NCBI GenBank assembly: GCA_913063265.1
Contig: CAJXZG010000002.1
Span: forward strand, 57,590 to 121,589
Direction: 5' to 3'
Length of the DNA stretch: 64,000 nucleotides
DNA from: an uncultured Prolixibacteraceae bacterium
GTDB taxonomy: Bacteria; Bacteroidota; Bacteroidia; Bacteroidales; Prolixibacteraceae
Under the pieces are notes generated by a model that saw nothing but the letters and a program-made list of their open reading frames with translations, was not told the DNA's origin and did no database searches. This document shows positions 25,405 through 34,097 of this stretch, one piece after another; the first letter of the stretch is position 1; each line of letters starts with the position of its first letter. Made by a program: the position numbers and the translations under genes.

Positions 25405-26169
25405 CTACAAAGTAGAACCGGCAGGCCTGGTTTTAATAATTTGGGCTTCCTCCATAATTACGTCGTAAGAATAACCATAACCAAAATCTTTGTTTAAGGT
25501 AATTTTTCCTTTTACTGTAATTTCATCATTTACTTCGGCAACATCCAAACTGGTTATAGTTAAATCAAATACACCATTTCCACTGGTTCCATCCTGAATA
25601 TGAATCCAGTTTTTCCCCATAATCTCCTTGTTGACTTTTACCACAATTCCTCTTAATTCAATTTCTTTTCCTGAGTATTTGTCTTTATCACTGAAAATTT
25701 GTCCAACCGTAATCTCGTCAGCTCCTTTTTCTAATGAGATGGTACTATTTTGTTCACTTTCCACTTTTCCCTGGTGCGACTGGTCCACGGGAGTATTACC
25801 CATAGCACCCATTCCATGCATTCCTCCCATGGCTCCGGCTCCCGAAATCGGAGTGGTACTTATGGTACTTACAAAATATATTTCTTCAAAAGTCCGGTCA
25901 ATCTCTTTGCTGTGGAAATTTGTCATTTGCAATCCCTCATCGTAATAATAAACATCACCTGCGTTAATTTCCTGATGGGAAATTGCCATCCACTTTTCTC
26001 CTACGCCTTCCCTTACTTTCAGATAAGTGTACGTTTTCCCTTGTAATACTTCAACTACTTCAAAGGAATTTGCATCAGTTTCCGCCTGAGTTTGAGTCAT
26101 CTGCCCACTTTTATTTCGTACACAGGAAGCGAACACAACAACCATCATCAACATCACAAAATATCTCAT
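25405..26169 (-). CDS. Lipoprotein with Met/His/Gly-rich linker and OB-fold domain
   Basis: A 254-residue lipoprotein: the signal ends in the lipobox VFASC. Residues to about 105 form an uncharacterised domain (FEVVEVLQGKTYTYLKVREG). Next comes a low-complexity linker rich in Gly, Met and His (GAGAMGGMHGMGAMGN). The C-terminal part (about 150-245) looks like an OB-fold of the DNA-binding/tRNA_anti-like group (ITVGQIFSDKDKYSGKEIEL, WIHIQDGTS, ITVKGKITLNKDFG). Similar two-domain proteins are often annotated as DNA-binding, which does not fit a lipoprotein. Metal binding by the Met-rich linker is a speculation. Confidence 0.7.
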   Translation of the reverse strand: MRYFVMLMMVVVFASCVRNKSGQMTQTQAETDANSFEVVEVLQGKTYTYLKVREGVGEKWMAISHQEINAGDVYYYDEGLQMTNFHSKEIDRTFEEIYFVSTISTTPISGAGAMGGMHGMGAMGNTPVDQSHQGKVESEQNSTISLEKGADEITVGQIFSDKDKYSGKEIELRGIVVKVNKEIMGKNWIHIQDGTSGNGVFDLTITSLDVAEVNDEITVKGKITLNKDFGYGYSYDVIMEEAQIIKTRPAGSTL

Positions 26170-26497
26170 ATCTCAAAATTTTCTTTATAGTTTGTTACTC
26201 AAAAAACTCCCCAAATATAAAACTTAATTGAAACATTTTACAGTAATACTGTGTTTCGGATAAAATTTCGTGATAAGCCAATTTTTAAATCTCTCAAATC
26301 CCATCTTTAACAACAAAAAAATTCAGATACCCGATATCGATTCAAATTTTGACTGGAATTAACTAATCATAGAATAAGCTTCAGCACTTTTATTTCTGTC
26401 AATTAATAAAATAACAGAATTAGCTTGTTAGTATATTTTGAGAAAACTGCTCAAAAGCGTATTTTCAAATCCAAATTCACATTATTTAAAATCTAAC
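26170..26497. promoter_or_regulatory. Divergent regulatory region with inverted repeats
   Basis: This 328-base gap between the lipoprotein gene (minus) and the GH127 gene (plus) holds no gene. ACAGTAATACTGT at 26240-26252 is a perfect 13-base palindrome near the lipoprotein start. TTCTGT (26394-26399) and ACAGAA (26414-26419) form an inverted repeat with a 14-base spacer upstream of GH127. CGATATCG at 26333 is a further short palindrome. Operator function is inferred only from position. Confidence 0.4.
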
Positions 26498-28390
26498 ATG
26501 AACCGACTAATTTCAATTCTCTCTTTTATAATTTTTACATTATCTGCTTATGCAGAAAATCACTCAGAGAAGATAAATCCCATTCTTGAATCTGTACCGG
26601 CTAAAAACGTAAAGCTGTTGGGATACCCGGGAAATAAAATCGACATGTGCTTTTTAACAAGAGTGAAGTCACAGGATGTTGATCACCTGATTGAACCATT
26701 TCATAAAAAGAATGAAACCTGGGCATGGCAAAGTGAGTTTTGGGGAAAATGGATGCTTTCTGCCGTCGCAGCCTGGAAATATAATCAGGATGACGAATTA
26801 ATGGCAATAATGAAATATGCAGTTGATGAGCTGTTAAAAACACAACTGGATAACGGATATATCGGGAATTATGGACCTTCCCATCAACTCACTGCATGGG
26901 ATATCTGGGGAAGAAAATACAGCATGCTTGGACTAATTCGCTATTACGAGATTTCAAATGATCAAAATGCATTAAAAGCCGCAACACGTGTTGCTGATCA
27001 TTTGATGACACAAATTGGTCCGGAGAAAAAGGATATAACTTATACAGGTAATTATCACGGAATGGCAAGTAGTTCGGTGCTCGAACCTATAGTATACTTG
27101 TATAACCATACCAGGGAAGAGCGCTACTTGAGCTTCGCTGAATATATAGTTAACCAGTGGGAGACTGAAGATGGCCCAAAATTAATTAGCAAAGCACTTG
27201 AAGGAATTTGGGTAAACGAACGTTTTCCTCACCCTCAAAAATGGTGGAGTTGGGAAAATGGACAAAAGGCTTACGAAATGATGTCGTGTTACGAGGGACT
27301 TTTACAACTTTATTTGGTTACCGGAAATCAAACATATTACAAAGCACTTGTTGATGTTGTGGAGAACATTATTGATACGGAAATAAATATTGCAGGTTCA
27401 GGGTCAGCTTTTGAATGTTGGTATCATGGTGTAGAAAACCAGACACGTCCTACTTATCACACTATGGAAACCTGCGTAACCATAACCTGGATGAAACTTT
27501 GCCAGGCACTTCTTAAGCTAACTGGTGATTCGAAATATGCCGACCAGATTGAACTTACATTTTACAATGCCCTGATGGCGTCAATGAAATATGACGCAAC
27601 TGAAATTGCAAAATACAGTCCGCTGGAAGGAGTCAGACATGCCGGAGAAGAGCAATGTGGAATGCATATTAATTGTTGTAATGCAAATGGCCCCAGGGGT
27701 TTTACCTTAATGCCTGAATATGCTTACATGCAAAATCAAAACGGAATAATTTTAAATTTTTACTGTGAATCAGAAGCCAGTATTGAATTAGACAATGGGA
27801 ATAAAGTTTCTGTTTCTCAAAAAACAATGTATCCAAAAAGTGACAAAATCGAGATCAATATAAATCCTGAAAAAGGTGAAGAATTCGAATTAAAACTTCG
27901 GATTCCGGAATGGAGTATGAATACCGGCCTTCAGGTAAATGGAATAGAATTCTCAGACATTCAGGCCGGAGCTTATTATACAATTAAAAGAAAATGGGAA
28001 AAAGGAGATAAAATTGAGTTGAACCTGAATATGAGTGGCCGATTAATCAAACAAGATGACTATCAGGCAATAATGTACGGTCCGATTGTCCTCTCACGAG
28101 ACAGTCGCTTTAAGGATGGTTACGTTGACGAAACTTCTATTATTCAGAATAATAACGGTAAAGTTGAACTTATTCCGGCGGAAAATACTCCGGAAAATAT
28201 TTGGATGGCTTTTACTGCTCCCCTTGTTTTAGGAACTGATTTGGAAGGAGAAATGAAAAAGCCACGTCAAATTCATTTTTGTGATTTTAGCTCAGCCGGA
28301 AATACCTGGGATCCAAATTCAAGATACCGGGTTTGGTTGAAGGAAACGCTTAATGTAATGAAAGCTAATTACAGAAACTATCAGGAATAG
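26498..28390 (+). CDS. GH127 beta-L-arabinofuranosidase-type glycoside hydrolase
   Basis: I chose the ATG at 26498 (630 aa), which yields a signal peptide ending near SAYAE; the in-frame ATG at 26438 adds 20 residues with no signal. Family GH127 enzymes remove beta-L-arabinofuranose with a zinc-bound cysteine nucleophile. The metal and catalytic residues are visible as Glu324-x-Cys326 (METCVT) and Cys393-Cys394 (INCCNANGPRG), matching Glu338, Cys340, Cys417 and Cys418 of HypBA1. An alpha/alpha-barrel and C-terminal beta-sandwich (FELKLRIPEWS, LNLNMSGRLI, MYGPIVLSRD) follow. It opens the polysaccharide region; the substrate is probably an arabinose-containing plant glycan. Confidence 0.9.
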   Translation: MNRLISILSFIIFTLSAYAENHSEKINPILESVPAKNVKLLGYPGNKIDMCFLTRVKSQDVDHLIEPFHKKNETWAWQSEFWGKWMLSAVAAWKYNQDDELMAIMKYAVDELLKTQLDNGYIGNYGPSHQLTAWDIWGRKYSMLGLIRYYEISNDQNALKAATRVADHLMTQIGPEKKDITYTGNYHGMASSSVLEPIVYLYNHTREERYLSFAEYIVNQWETEDGPKLISKALEGIWVNERFPHPQKWWSWENGQKAYEMMSCYEGLLQLYLVTGNQTYYKALVDVVENIIDTEINIAGSGSAFECWYHGVENQTRPTYHTMETCVTITWMKLCQALLKLTGDSKYADQIELTFYNALMASMKYDATEIAKYSPLEGVRHAGEEQCGMHINCCNANGPRGFTLMPEYAYMQNQNGIILNFYCESEASIELDNGNKVSVSQKTMYPKSDKIEININPEKGEEFELKLRIPEWSMNTGLQVNGIEFSDIQAGAYYTIKRKWEKGDKIELNLNMSGRLIKQDDYQAIMYGPIVLSRDSRFKDGYVDETSIIQNNNGKVELIPAENTPENIWMAFTAPLVLGTDLEGEMKKPRQIHFCDFSSAGNTWDPNSRYRVWLKETLNVMKANYRNYQE

Positions 28391-28461
28391 GGCTCCTTTT
28401 TTGAAAAGATATCAGCTTTCTTAATCCCTCCAAAGCTCCTGAAAAGTGATAGGCTTAAAGT

Positions 28462-28482
28462 CCCCTTTAGGGGATTTAGGGG
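28462..28482. repeat. CCCCTTTAGGGG-type dispersed element
   Basis: CCCC-TTTA-GGGG forms a short hairpin at 28462-28473, and TTTAGGGG is repeated directly. A related element in reverse orientation lies at 44659-44680, and looser relatives lie at 1183-1198 and 60604-60624. It is intergenic between GH127 and the sulfatase gene. Confidence 0.6.
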
Positions 28483-28587
28483 TAATCAACTAATCGATTA
28501 AAAATAATTTGAAGTTTGTTAGACGAGCTTTTGGGATTATCCATTTTTCTCTATTTTTATGCTTAAATCATCTAAACCAATAATCTG

Positions 28588-30147
28588 ATGAAGCATTATT
28601 CAATCATTTTCCTATTACCGGTTTTTTTGTTTTTGTATTCCTGTAATAGTAATTTACAAAAAGGGACTTCTAAAAAACCTAATATAATTTTAATAAGTAC
28701 CGACGATCTGGGCTGGTCGGATATTGGCTGTTATGGCAGCGAGGGTCAAACCCCAAACCTGGATAAACTTGGAGAAGGTGGAATGCGATTTACTGCTTTT
28801 CATAATACATCAAAATGTTTTCCATCGCGTGCTTGTTTGTTAACCGGAGTTTACGCGCAACAATCTAATTATCACAAAGGTTTCAACACCCCACTTACCA
28901 ATGCAGTTACTTTAGGTGAAGTTTTAAGAACTGCAGGATACATAACATTGTGGTCAGGAAAACATCACGGTTTGGAAAATCCCATTACCCGGGGATTTGA
29001 TCGTTACTATGGATTAAAAGAAGGAGCATGTAATCATTTTAATCCCGGGATTCAACGACCCGGAGAAGGTGTTCCAGCAAGAAAAGGTAGAAATGGAATA
29101 AAAAACAAAAGGGCATGGTGTATCGATAGTGTAATGTACACTCCTTATACCCCGAAAGAGAAAGATTTTTATACGACGGATTATTTTACAAATTATGCTT
29201 TGGATTGGTTGGAAGAATATAAAAATGAAGAAAATCCATTCTTCCTGTATCTTGCCTATACCGCACCGCACGATCCCTTAATGGCCTGGCCTGAAGATAT
29301 TGCCAAATACAACGGCAAATATGATGAAGGCTATGAAATCATCAGAAAAGCGAGGTATAAAAAACAGCTTGAAATGGGCCTGATTGACGAGAAATATAAA
29401 CTGTCGAATGCCACCTACACAAACTGGAATGATTTGGATGACTCCATCAGAATAGCTGAAACCAAAAAAATGGAAGTTTATGCAGCAATGATTGACCGGC
29501 TGGATCAAAACATTGGGCGTGTTTTATCAAAGTTAAAAGAATTGGAAAAGGACGAAAACACCTTAATTATTTTTGTTTCTGATAATGGAGCTTCGGCAGA
29601 AATGGTAAGACTTGGTGACGATTACGGAGAAATTGGTACAATGACACTTTGGTCCTCCCTGGGAAAAAACTGGGCAAATGTTGGCAATACACCTTTCCGC
29701 TATTATAAAAATTTTAGTTACGAAGGAGGAATTAATACGCCCTTAATTGCATACTGGCCGGGAAAAATTCAGGCAAATACCTTTTCTGAATTCCCGGGAC
29801 ATTTTATTGATCTTATGGCAACTTTTGTGGATATCACCAATGCAGATTATCCTGAAGTTTTTAATAACAAAGAAATTACCCCAATGCAGGGACAAAGTTT
29901 ACTGCCCGTTTTTATGGGTGAAAATCCAGTTCGTAAAAAGCCTATTTTCTGGGAATGGCAGGATGGAAGTGCTGTTTATTATGAATCCTATAAATTAGTA
30001 AAAGAAGGTTTCGATAAACCATGGGATTTATATAATATTGGTTTAGACCCAACTGAAACAAATAACCTTGCTAAGCAGAATCCTGAAAAGGTAAAAGAAC
30101 TGGAAAAACTGTTTTCCGATTGGGAAGCTTCATTACCGGAATTCTGA
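28588..30147 (+). CDS. Sulfatase lipoprotein (S1 family, Cys-type)
   Basis: Predicted to remove sulfate esters from a glycan at the cell surface or in the periplasm. The 519-residue product begins with a lipoprotein signal (lipobox LYSC, Cys19). The calcium-binding aspartates are Asp39-Asp40 (STDDLGWSDIGCYG). Cys77 in CFPSR is the residue converted to formylglycine, followed by ACLLTG. SGKHHG, YTAPHDP and FVSDNGAS are the remaining active-site blocks. A separate anaerobic or aerobic maturase is needed and is not in the window. The PhoD-like gene follows after 22 bases. Confidence 0.93.
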   Translation: MKHYSIIFLLPVFLFLYSCNSNLQKGTSKKPNIILISTDDLGWSDIGCYGSEGQTPNLDKLGEGGMRFTAFHNTSKCFPSRACLLTGVYAQQSNYHKGFNTPLTNAVTLGEVLRTAGYITLWSGKHHGLENPITRGFDRYYGLKEGACNHFNPGIQRPGEGVPARKGRNGIKNKRAWCIDSVMYTPYTPKEKDFYTTDYFTNYALDWLEEYKNEENPFFLYLAYTAPHDPLMAWPEDIAKYNGKYDEGYEIIRKARYKKQLEMGLIDEKYKLSNATYTNWNDLDDSIRIAETKKMEVYAAMIDRLDQNIGRVLSKLKELEKDENTLIIFVSDNGASAEMVRLGDDYGEIGTMTLWSSLGKNWANVGNTPFRYYKNFSYEGGINTPLIAYWPGKIQANTFSEFPGHFIDLMATFVDITNADYPEVFNNKEITPMQGQSLLPVFMGENPVRKKPIFWEWQDGSAVYYESYKLVKEGFDKPWDLYNIGLDPTETNNLAKQNPEKVKELEKLFSDWEASLPEF

Positions 30148-30169
30148 TCACACCAAATAACTTTTAAAT

Positions 30170-31630
30170 ATGAAAATATTTGTAGCTGCTTTTATAATTC
30201 TTTCTGTTCTTTTTTCATGTCAGAAAAAAAGCGAAACAGAAGGACCCTATTTTGGTAATGGTTTTCATAATGGTTGGGCAGATCAACATTCTGTTGTTAT
30301 CTGGACGCGTTTAACCCAAAACCCTGAAGGAAATTCAGCGGGTGAAAAGTTTTTAATCCCTACATCCAAAGAACACCGGCAACTTGCAAAAGAACCTGAT
30401 TTGGAAAAAATATATGACCTGCAAATTCCTCAGGGATTAACACTTGATAAAATGATTGGTGCCTGCCCCGGGGCTTCAGGTGAGGTTCAACTCAGCTATT
30501 TCCCTTTAGGAAAACCTGAAAATAAAATTCAAACTGAATGGATAGCTGTCGATAAAAACAAAAATTTTACTACAAAATGGAAGCTTGAAAACCTTCAACC
30601 CGGAACCTTATATGTGGTTGAAATAGAAGCCCGCAAAAATGCTGACTCCAAAATTTCTGATAAAATTGAAGGTGCATTTCGAACACCACCGGCTCCGGAT
30701 AAAGAAAGTGAAACTGAATTTTGTATTGTTACCTGTCATGATTACTGGCGCAAAGACACGACTGATGGCCACAAAATTTATGATGTAATGATGAAAATGT
30801 TCCCTGATTTTTACGTCCACACCGGTGATATTGAATATTACGACAAACCTGAACCTTATGCACTAACTGAAGAGATTATGTTTTTTAAATGGGACAGACT
30901 ATTTGCTCTCCCCTTGCAGAGAAATTTCTGGGCTAACACCACTTCCTATTTTATGAAAGATGACCATGATGTTTTGGATGACGATGCATTTCCCGGAAGA
31001 ACGTACGGGACTGTTTCGTGGGACCGGGGACTTGAAATTTTTGATGATATACAAAATCCTTCAAAAGATACCACCTACAAAACCATTCGCTGGGGCAAAG
31101 ACCTTCAGATTTGGTTAACCGAAGGACGCAGATTCAGAAGCAAAAACACAGATCCCGACGGACCAAAAAAAACCATTTTTGGAAAGGCACAAAAAGAATG
31201 GCTGTTTAAAACTATCAAAGAATCGGATGCTGCATTTAAAGTGATAATTAATGCCAACCCGATAATTGGTCCGGACAGAACCAATAAAAAGGATAACTAT
31301 TCAAATTTAAACTTCAAATATGAAGGAGACGAAATCAGGGAGTTTTTAAATCAGTTTGATAATGTTTTTCTCTGTAATGGGGACCGTCACTGGCAATATG
31401 TATCACATCCGGAAGGAACCAAACTCTGGGAATTTGGTTGTGGTGCCGGTGCCGATAGCCATGCAGGTGGTTGGTCGCAGGAAGATGTCCGGCCAGAACA
31501 TCGTTTTTTAAGGGTGAAGGGTGGATTTTTACGAGGCGAAGTTTCGCGAAAAAACGGTTCTGCAATACTAACCTTTCAGCATATTGATGTAGATGGCAAT
31601 GTGGTGCATGAAGAAGTATTTGAAAGATAA
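30170..31630 (+). CDS. PhoD-like (alkaline phosphatase D family) lipoprotein
   Basis: A 486-residue lipoprotein (lipobox LFSC followed by QKKSETEG, whose acidic residues may favour surface display). An N-terminal fibronectin-like PhoD domain contains DQHSVVIWTRL. The metallophosphoesterase core has CHDYWR, VHTGDIEYYD, KDDHDVLDDD and NGDRHW. Family members are calcium/iron phosphodiesterases or phosphomonoesterases. Here the gene lies 22 bases downstream of the sulfatase, so it likely works on a sulfated or phosphorylated polymer rather than in general phosphate scavenging; no Pho-box-like site was noticed. Confidence 0.87.
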   Translation: MKIFVAAFIILSVLFSCQKKSETEGPYFGNGFHNGWADQHSVVIWTRLTQNPEGNSAGEKFLIPTSKEHRQLAKEPDLEKIYDLQIPQGLTLDKMIGACPGASGEVQLSYFPLGKPENKIQTEWIAVDKNKNFTTKWKLENLQPGTLYVVEIEARKNADSKISDKIEGAFRTPPAPDKESETEFCIVTCHDYWRKDTTDGHKIYDVMMKMFPDFYVHTGDIEYYDKPEPYALTEEIMFFKWDRLFALPLQRNFWANTTSYFMKDDHDVLDDDAFPGRTYGTVSWDRGLEIFDDIQNPSKDTTYKTIRWGKDLQIWLTEGRRFRSKNTDPDGPKKTIFGKAQKEWLFKTIKESDAAFKVIINANPIIGPDRTNKKDNYSNLNFKYEGDEIREFLNQFDNVFLCNGDRHWQYVSHPEGTKLWEFGCGAGADSHAGGWSQEDVRPEHRFLRVKGGFLRGEVSRKNGSAILTFQHIDVDGNVVHEEVFER

Positions 31631-31764
31631 GTTATTTTATTAATCCATAAATCACTAACGCCATCCTTTAGAACGGTGACTGATAATGAAAAGCTGTACC
31701 GTGGAATTTTAAATATTTGGTAAATTATTAAAATACAAAATATTACAAATTCCTGCTAAATAGT

Positions 31765-31772
31765 TACATTTG
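31765..31772 (+). promoter_or_regulatory. -7 element for the GH26 gene
   Basis: TACATTTG matches TAnnTTTG, 70 bases before the GH26 ATG. No good -33 TTTG is at the expected distance. A small hairpin begins at the predicted start of the transcript. Confidence 0.5.
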
Positions 31773-31777
31773 CCTTT

Positions 31778-31796
31778 CACCGCTCTAGGGACGGTG
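31778..31796 (+). promoter_or_regulatory. Hairpin at the predicted 5' end of the GH26 transcript
   Basis: CACCG (31778-31782) and CGGTG (31792-31796) pair around a nine-base loop, six bases after the -7 element. A hairpin at the mRNA 5' end can protect against decay; this is inference from position. Another ACGGTG lies at 31673. Confidence 0.4.
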
Positions 31797-31842
31797 TTAT
31801 GCATATTTCAAATCCAAAACAATAATAAAACAAAGGGTAAAA

Positions 31843-32949
31843 ATGAAATTTATTCTAATTATTCTCTTAGCCGGTATTTTTTCGATTTCAACTTTTTCTC
31901 AAACCATCGATAAAAATGCCACAAAAGAAACGGTTGCACTTTTTAATAATCTGAAAGAGTTATCTAAAAACCATACCCTGTTTGCGCATCAACATGCAAC
32001 GGAATACGGACATGGCTGGTATGGAGATGAAAACCGTTCGGATGTTAAATCAGTTTGTGGCTCACACCCGGCGATGATCGGTATTGATTTTGGAGGATTT
32101 TCAGGCAGGTCGGAAGAAGCAATTGAGAGAGAAAAGAGAAAGCTTAAAAAAAATGTAGTTGACACCTACAATCGTGGCGGTGTTACCACTGCTGCCTGGC
32201 ATTTTAGCAATCCTGTTTCTGCAGGAGGATTTTATTGGAAAAATGACGTTTCTAAACCAGCAGTTAAATATATTATTCCCGGAGGAGAGGCTCATGAGGA
32301 ATACAAAAAAATACTTGACGGAATTGGCGAGTGGGCGAAATCCTTAAAAGGTAAAGATGGCAATCTTTCGCCGGTAATTTTCAGGCCATTTCATGAATTT
32401 GACGGGGGTTGGTTTTGGTGGGGAGCTCCGCATTGCACAAAAGAAGAGTTTGTAACACTATGGAAATTTACGGTATCCTATCTGCGCGATTCATTGGAAG
32501 TTCACAACTTTCTATATGCCTTTTCTCCCGATAATAAATTCAATTCGGAAAAAGAATACCTGGAAAGATATCCTGGAGACGAGTGGGTAGATATGGTTGG
32601 AATGGACAACTACGGAGATATGGGCCGTGATCGTTATGATTTAAAAACAGCATCAAGAAAGCTTAAAATTGTTTCTGATTATGCGATAAAAAAAGGAAAA
32701 CTGGCGGCTTTTACTGAAACAGGACTGGAATCAATCCCGGACACCACCTGGTGGACCGAAACGTTGCTTAAAGTCATGAAAAAAGACAACATGCAACTTA
32801 GCTATGTTTTGGTTTGGCGAAACGACACACGTAGTCCTACACATTATTATGCACCATTCCCCGGCCAGGTAAGTGTTCCTAACTTTCTGGAGTTTTATAA
32901 TGATCCTTATACTTTATTTGAAAAAGATTTGGATTCAATTTACAGGTAA
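31843..32949 (+). CDS. GH26 beta-mannanase, secreted
   Basis: Predicted endo-beta-1,4-mannanase (or related GH26 activity) cleaving mannan or glucomannan backbones. The 368-residue protein has a signal peptide ending near STFSQ and then only the catalytic barrel. Family residues are HQHATEYGHGW near the N-terminus, His184-Glu185 in RPFHEFDGGWFWWG as acid/base, and Glu292 in FTETG as the nucleophile. DMVGMDNYGD is the conserved beta6 loop. The gene has its own -7 element and is followed by a membrane protein gene after 32 bases. Confidence 0.93.
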   Translation: MKFILIILLAGIFSISTFSQTIDKNATKETVALFNNLKELSKNHTLFAHQHATEYGHGWYGDENRSDVKSVCGSHPAMIGIDFGGFSGRSEEAIEREKRKLKKNVVDTYNRGGVTTAAWHFSNPVSAGGFYWKNDVSKPAVKYIIPGGEAHEEYKKILDGIGEWAKSLKGKDGNLSPVIFRPFHEFDGGWFWWGAPHCTKEEFVTLWKFTVSYLRDSLEVHNFLYAFSPDNKFNSEKEYLERYPGDEWVDMVGMDNYGDMGRDRYDLKTASRKLKIVSDYAIKKGKLAAFTETGLESIPDTTWWTETLLKVMKKDNMQLSYVLVWRNDTRSPTHYYAPFPGQVSVPNFLEFYNDPYTLFEKDLDSIYR

Positions 32950-32981
32950 GCGACTTTTAAACGAATGAGAATTGAACACTA

Positions 32982-33839
32982 TTGAAACTTTTGTATTTTA
33001 TACTTCATTCGAATATTTTTCTGGCTGCGGCAGCGCTTATTCTAACCATTTCAGCACAAATTCAGCTGGGATTAAAACCTTACTGGAATAATTATCTGTG
33101 CCTGATATTTTTTGCTACCCTTTTTGAATACAATCTTCACCGAATCAATAAAATGCGTTTTGCCGGGAGGGCTAAAAATACAGAAAAATACAAGTGGCAT
33201 GTAAAAAACAAAAAATTGGTTTTTCTTTTGCTTTATGCTTCCTTAACCGGTTTTATCGCCACTGCTTTTACAAACGAATTAAAGTTTCTGCTTGCCCTGC
33301 TCCCTTTTGGACTTTTAAGCTTCTTTTATTCGAGCCCGGATTTTAAACAAAAGAAATCTTCCTTCTTTTTTCGCAAAGTCCCTTTTCTTAAAATTTTTAT
33401 ACTGGCTTTTGTCTGGTCGGCATCCACCATTGTTTTGCCGGTTATAAATAACAATATCAGGATTTTAAACAGGGAAGTTTTATGGCTTTTTACAGAAAGA
33501 TTCTTTTTTATTTTTGCCATAATAATCCCATTCGATATTAGGGATATGGAAGAAGACAGGGCTTTGGGATTAAAAACCTTCCCTTTACTAATGGAACCCA
33601 AAAATGCTTTAAAAATATCGTACCTGTTACTTGCTTTTAGTATATTGATTTTATTCTTTCATTACGATATTCCAAACCAATTATATATTGTAATGGCCTT
33701 ATTGATTTCAACCATTGTCACAATCATTTTACTGAGTTCAGCATATTTAAAATCCAGGGAAACATTGTACTATCACCTGATTGATGGGACCTTAATTTTA
33801 CAGGGCAGTTTGGTATTGGTTTTTTATATTTTGAATTAA
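32982..33839 (+). CDS. UbiA-like prenyltransferase-fold membrane protein, TTG start
   Basis: A 285-residue protein with about eight membrane helices. The second aspartate-rich motif of the UbiA/MenA superfamily is intact (Asp185, Asp188, Glu191, Asp192 in FDIRDMEEDRALGLKTFP). The first motif NDxxD is degenerate (Asn51, His53, Asn56 in YNLHRIN), so prenyl diphosphate binding is doubtful. No ATG lies between the in-frame stop at 32973 and codon 58, so translation must begin at TTG 32982, 33 bases after GH26. Function unknown; the GH26 linkage may only be read-through. Confidence 0.75.
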   Translation: MKLLYFILHSNIFLAAAALILTISAQIQLGLKPYWNNYLCLIFFATLFEYNLHRINKMRFAGRAKNTEKYKWHVKNKKLVFLLLYASLTGFIATAFTNELKFLLALLPFGLLSFFYSSPDFKQKKSSFFFRKVPFLKIFILAFVWSASTIVLPVINNNIRILNREVLWLFTERFFFIFAIIIPFDIRDMEEDRALGLKTFPLLMEPKNALKISYLLLAFSILILFFHYDIPNQLYIVMALLISTIVTIILLSSAYLKSRETLYYHLIDGTLILQGSLVLVFYILN

Positions 33840-33935
33840 ACTCAATGTTGATTTCCAATAATATACCTGATTTATTTCTTCCAGAATATCTAATTTTTTA
33901 TCGCAGGAAACCAACGTACAAAGGATAATTCCCAT
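33798..33935 (-). CDS. Possible short lipoprotein or gene remnant
   Basis: A 45-codon frame from ATG 33935 to the stop at 33798 starts with a hydrophobic stretch and the lipobox-like LVSC followed by DKKLDILEE. It is too short for a usual domain, its N-terminus lacks basic residues, and its 3' end lies antisense to the last 42 bases of the UbiA-like gene. It may be a small lipoprotein, or the debris of a longer one. Confidence 0.3.
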   Translation of the reverse strand: MGIILCTLVSCDKKLDILEEINQVYYWKSTLSLIQNIKNQYQTAL

Positions 33936-34097
33936 TAAAATAAAGCTGTAATCCAACTCATTTTGCTCCAATATGGCCTTTAGTTAATTCTGATTTAGCG
34001 TGCCAAATTAATCTAAAATCGGAATGAACTGGTAGTAAGCTTCAATTATTTTTGAGCAAATGATTTAATTAAAATGATGGAAAAAGAATACCCCGGT

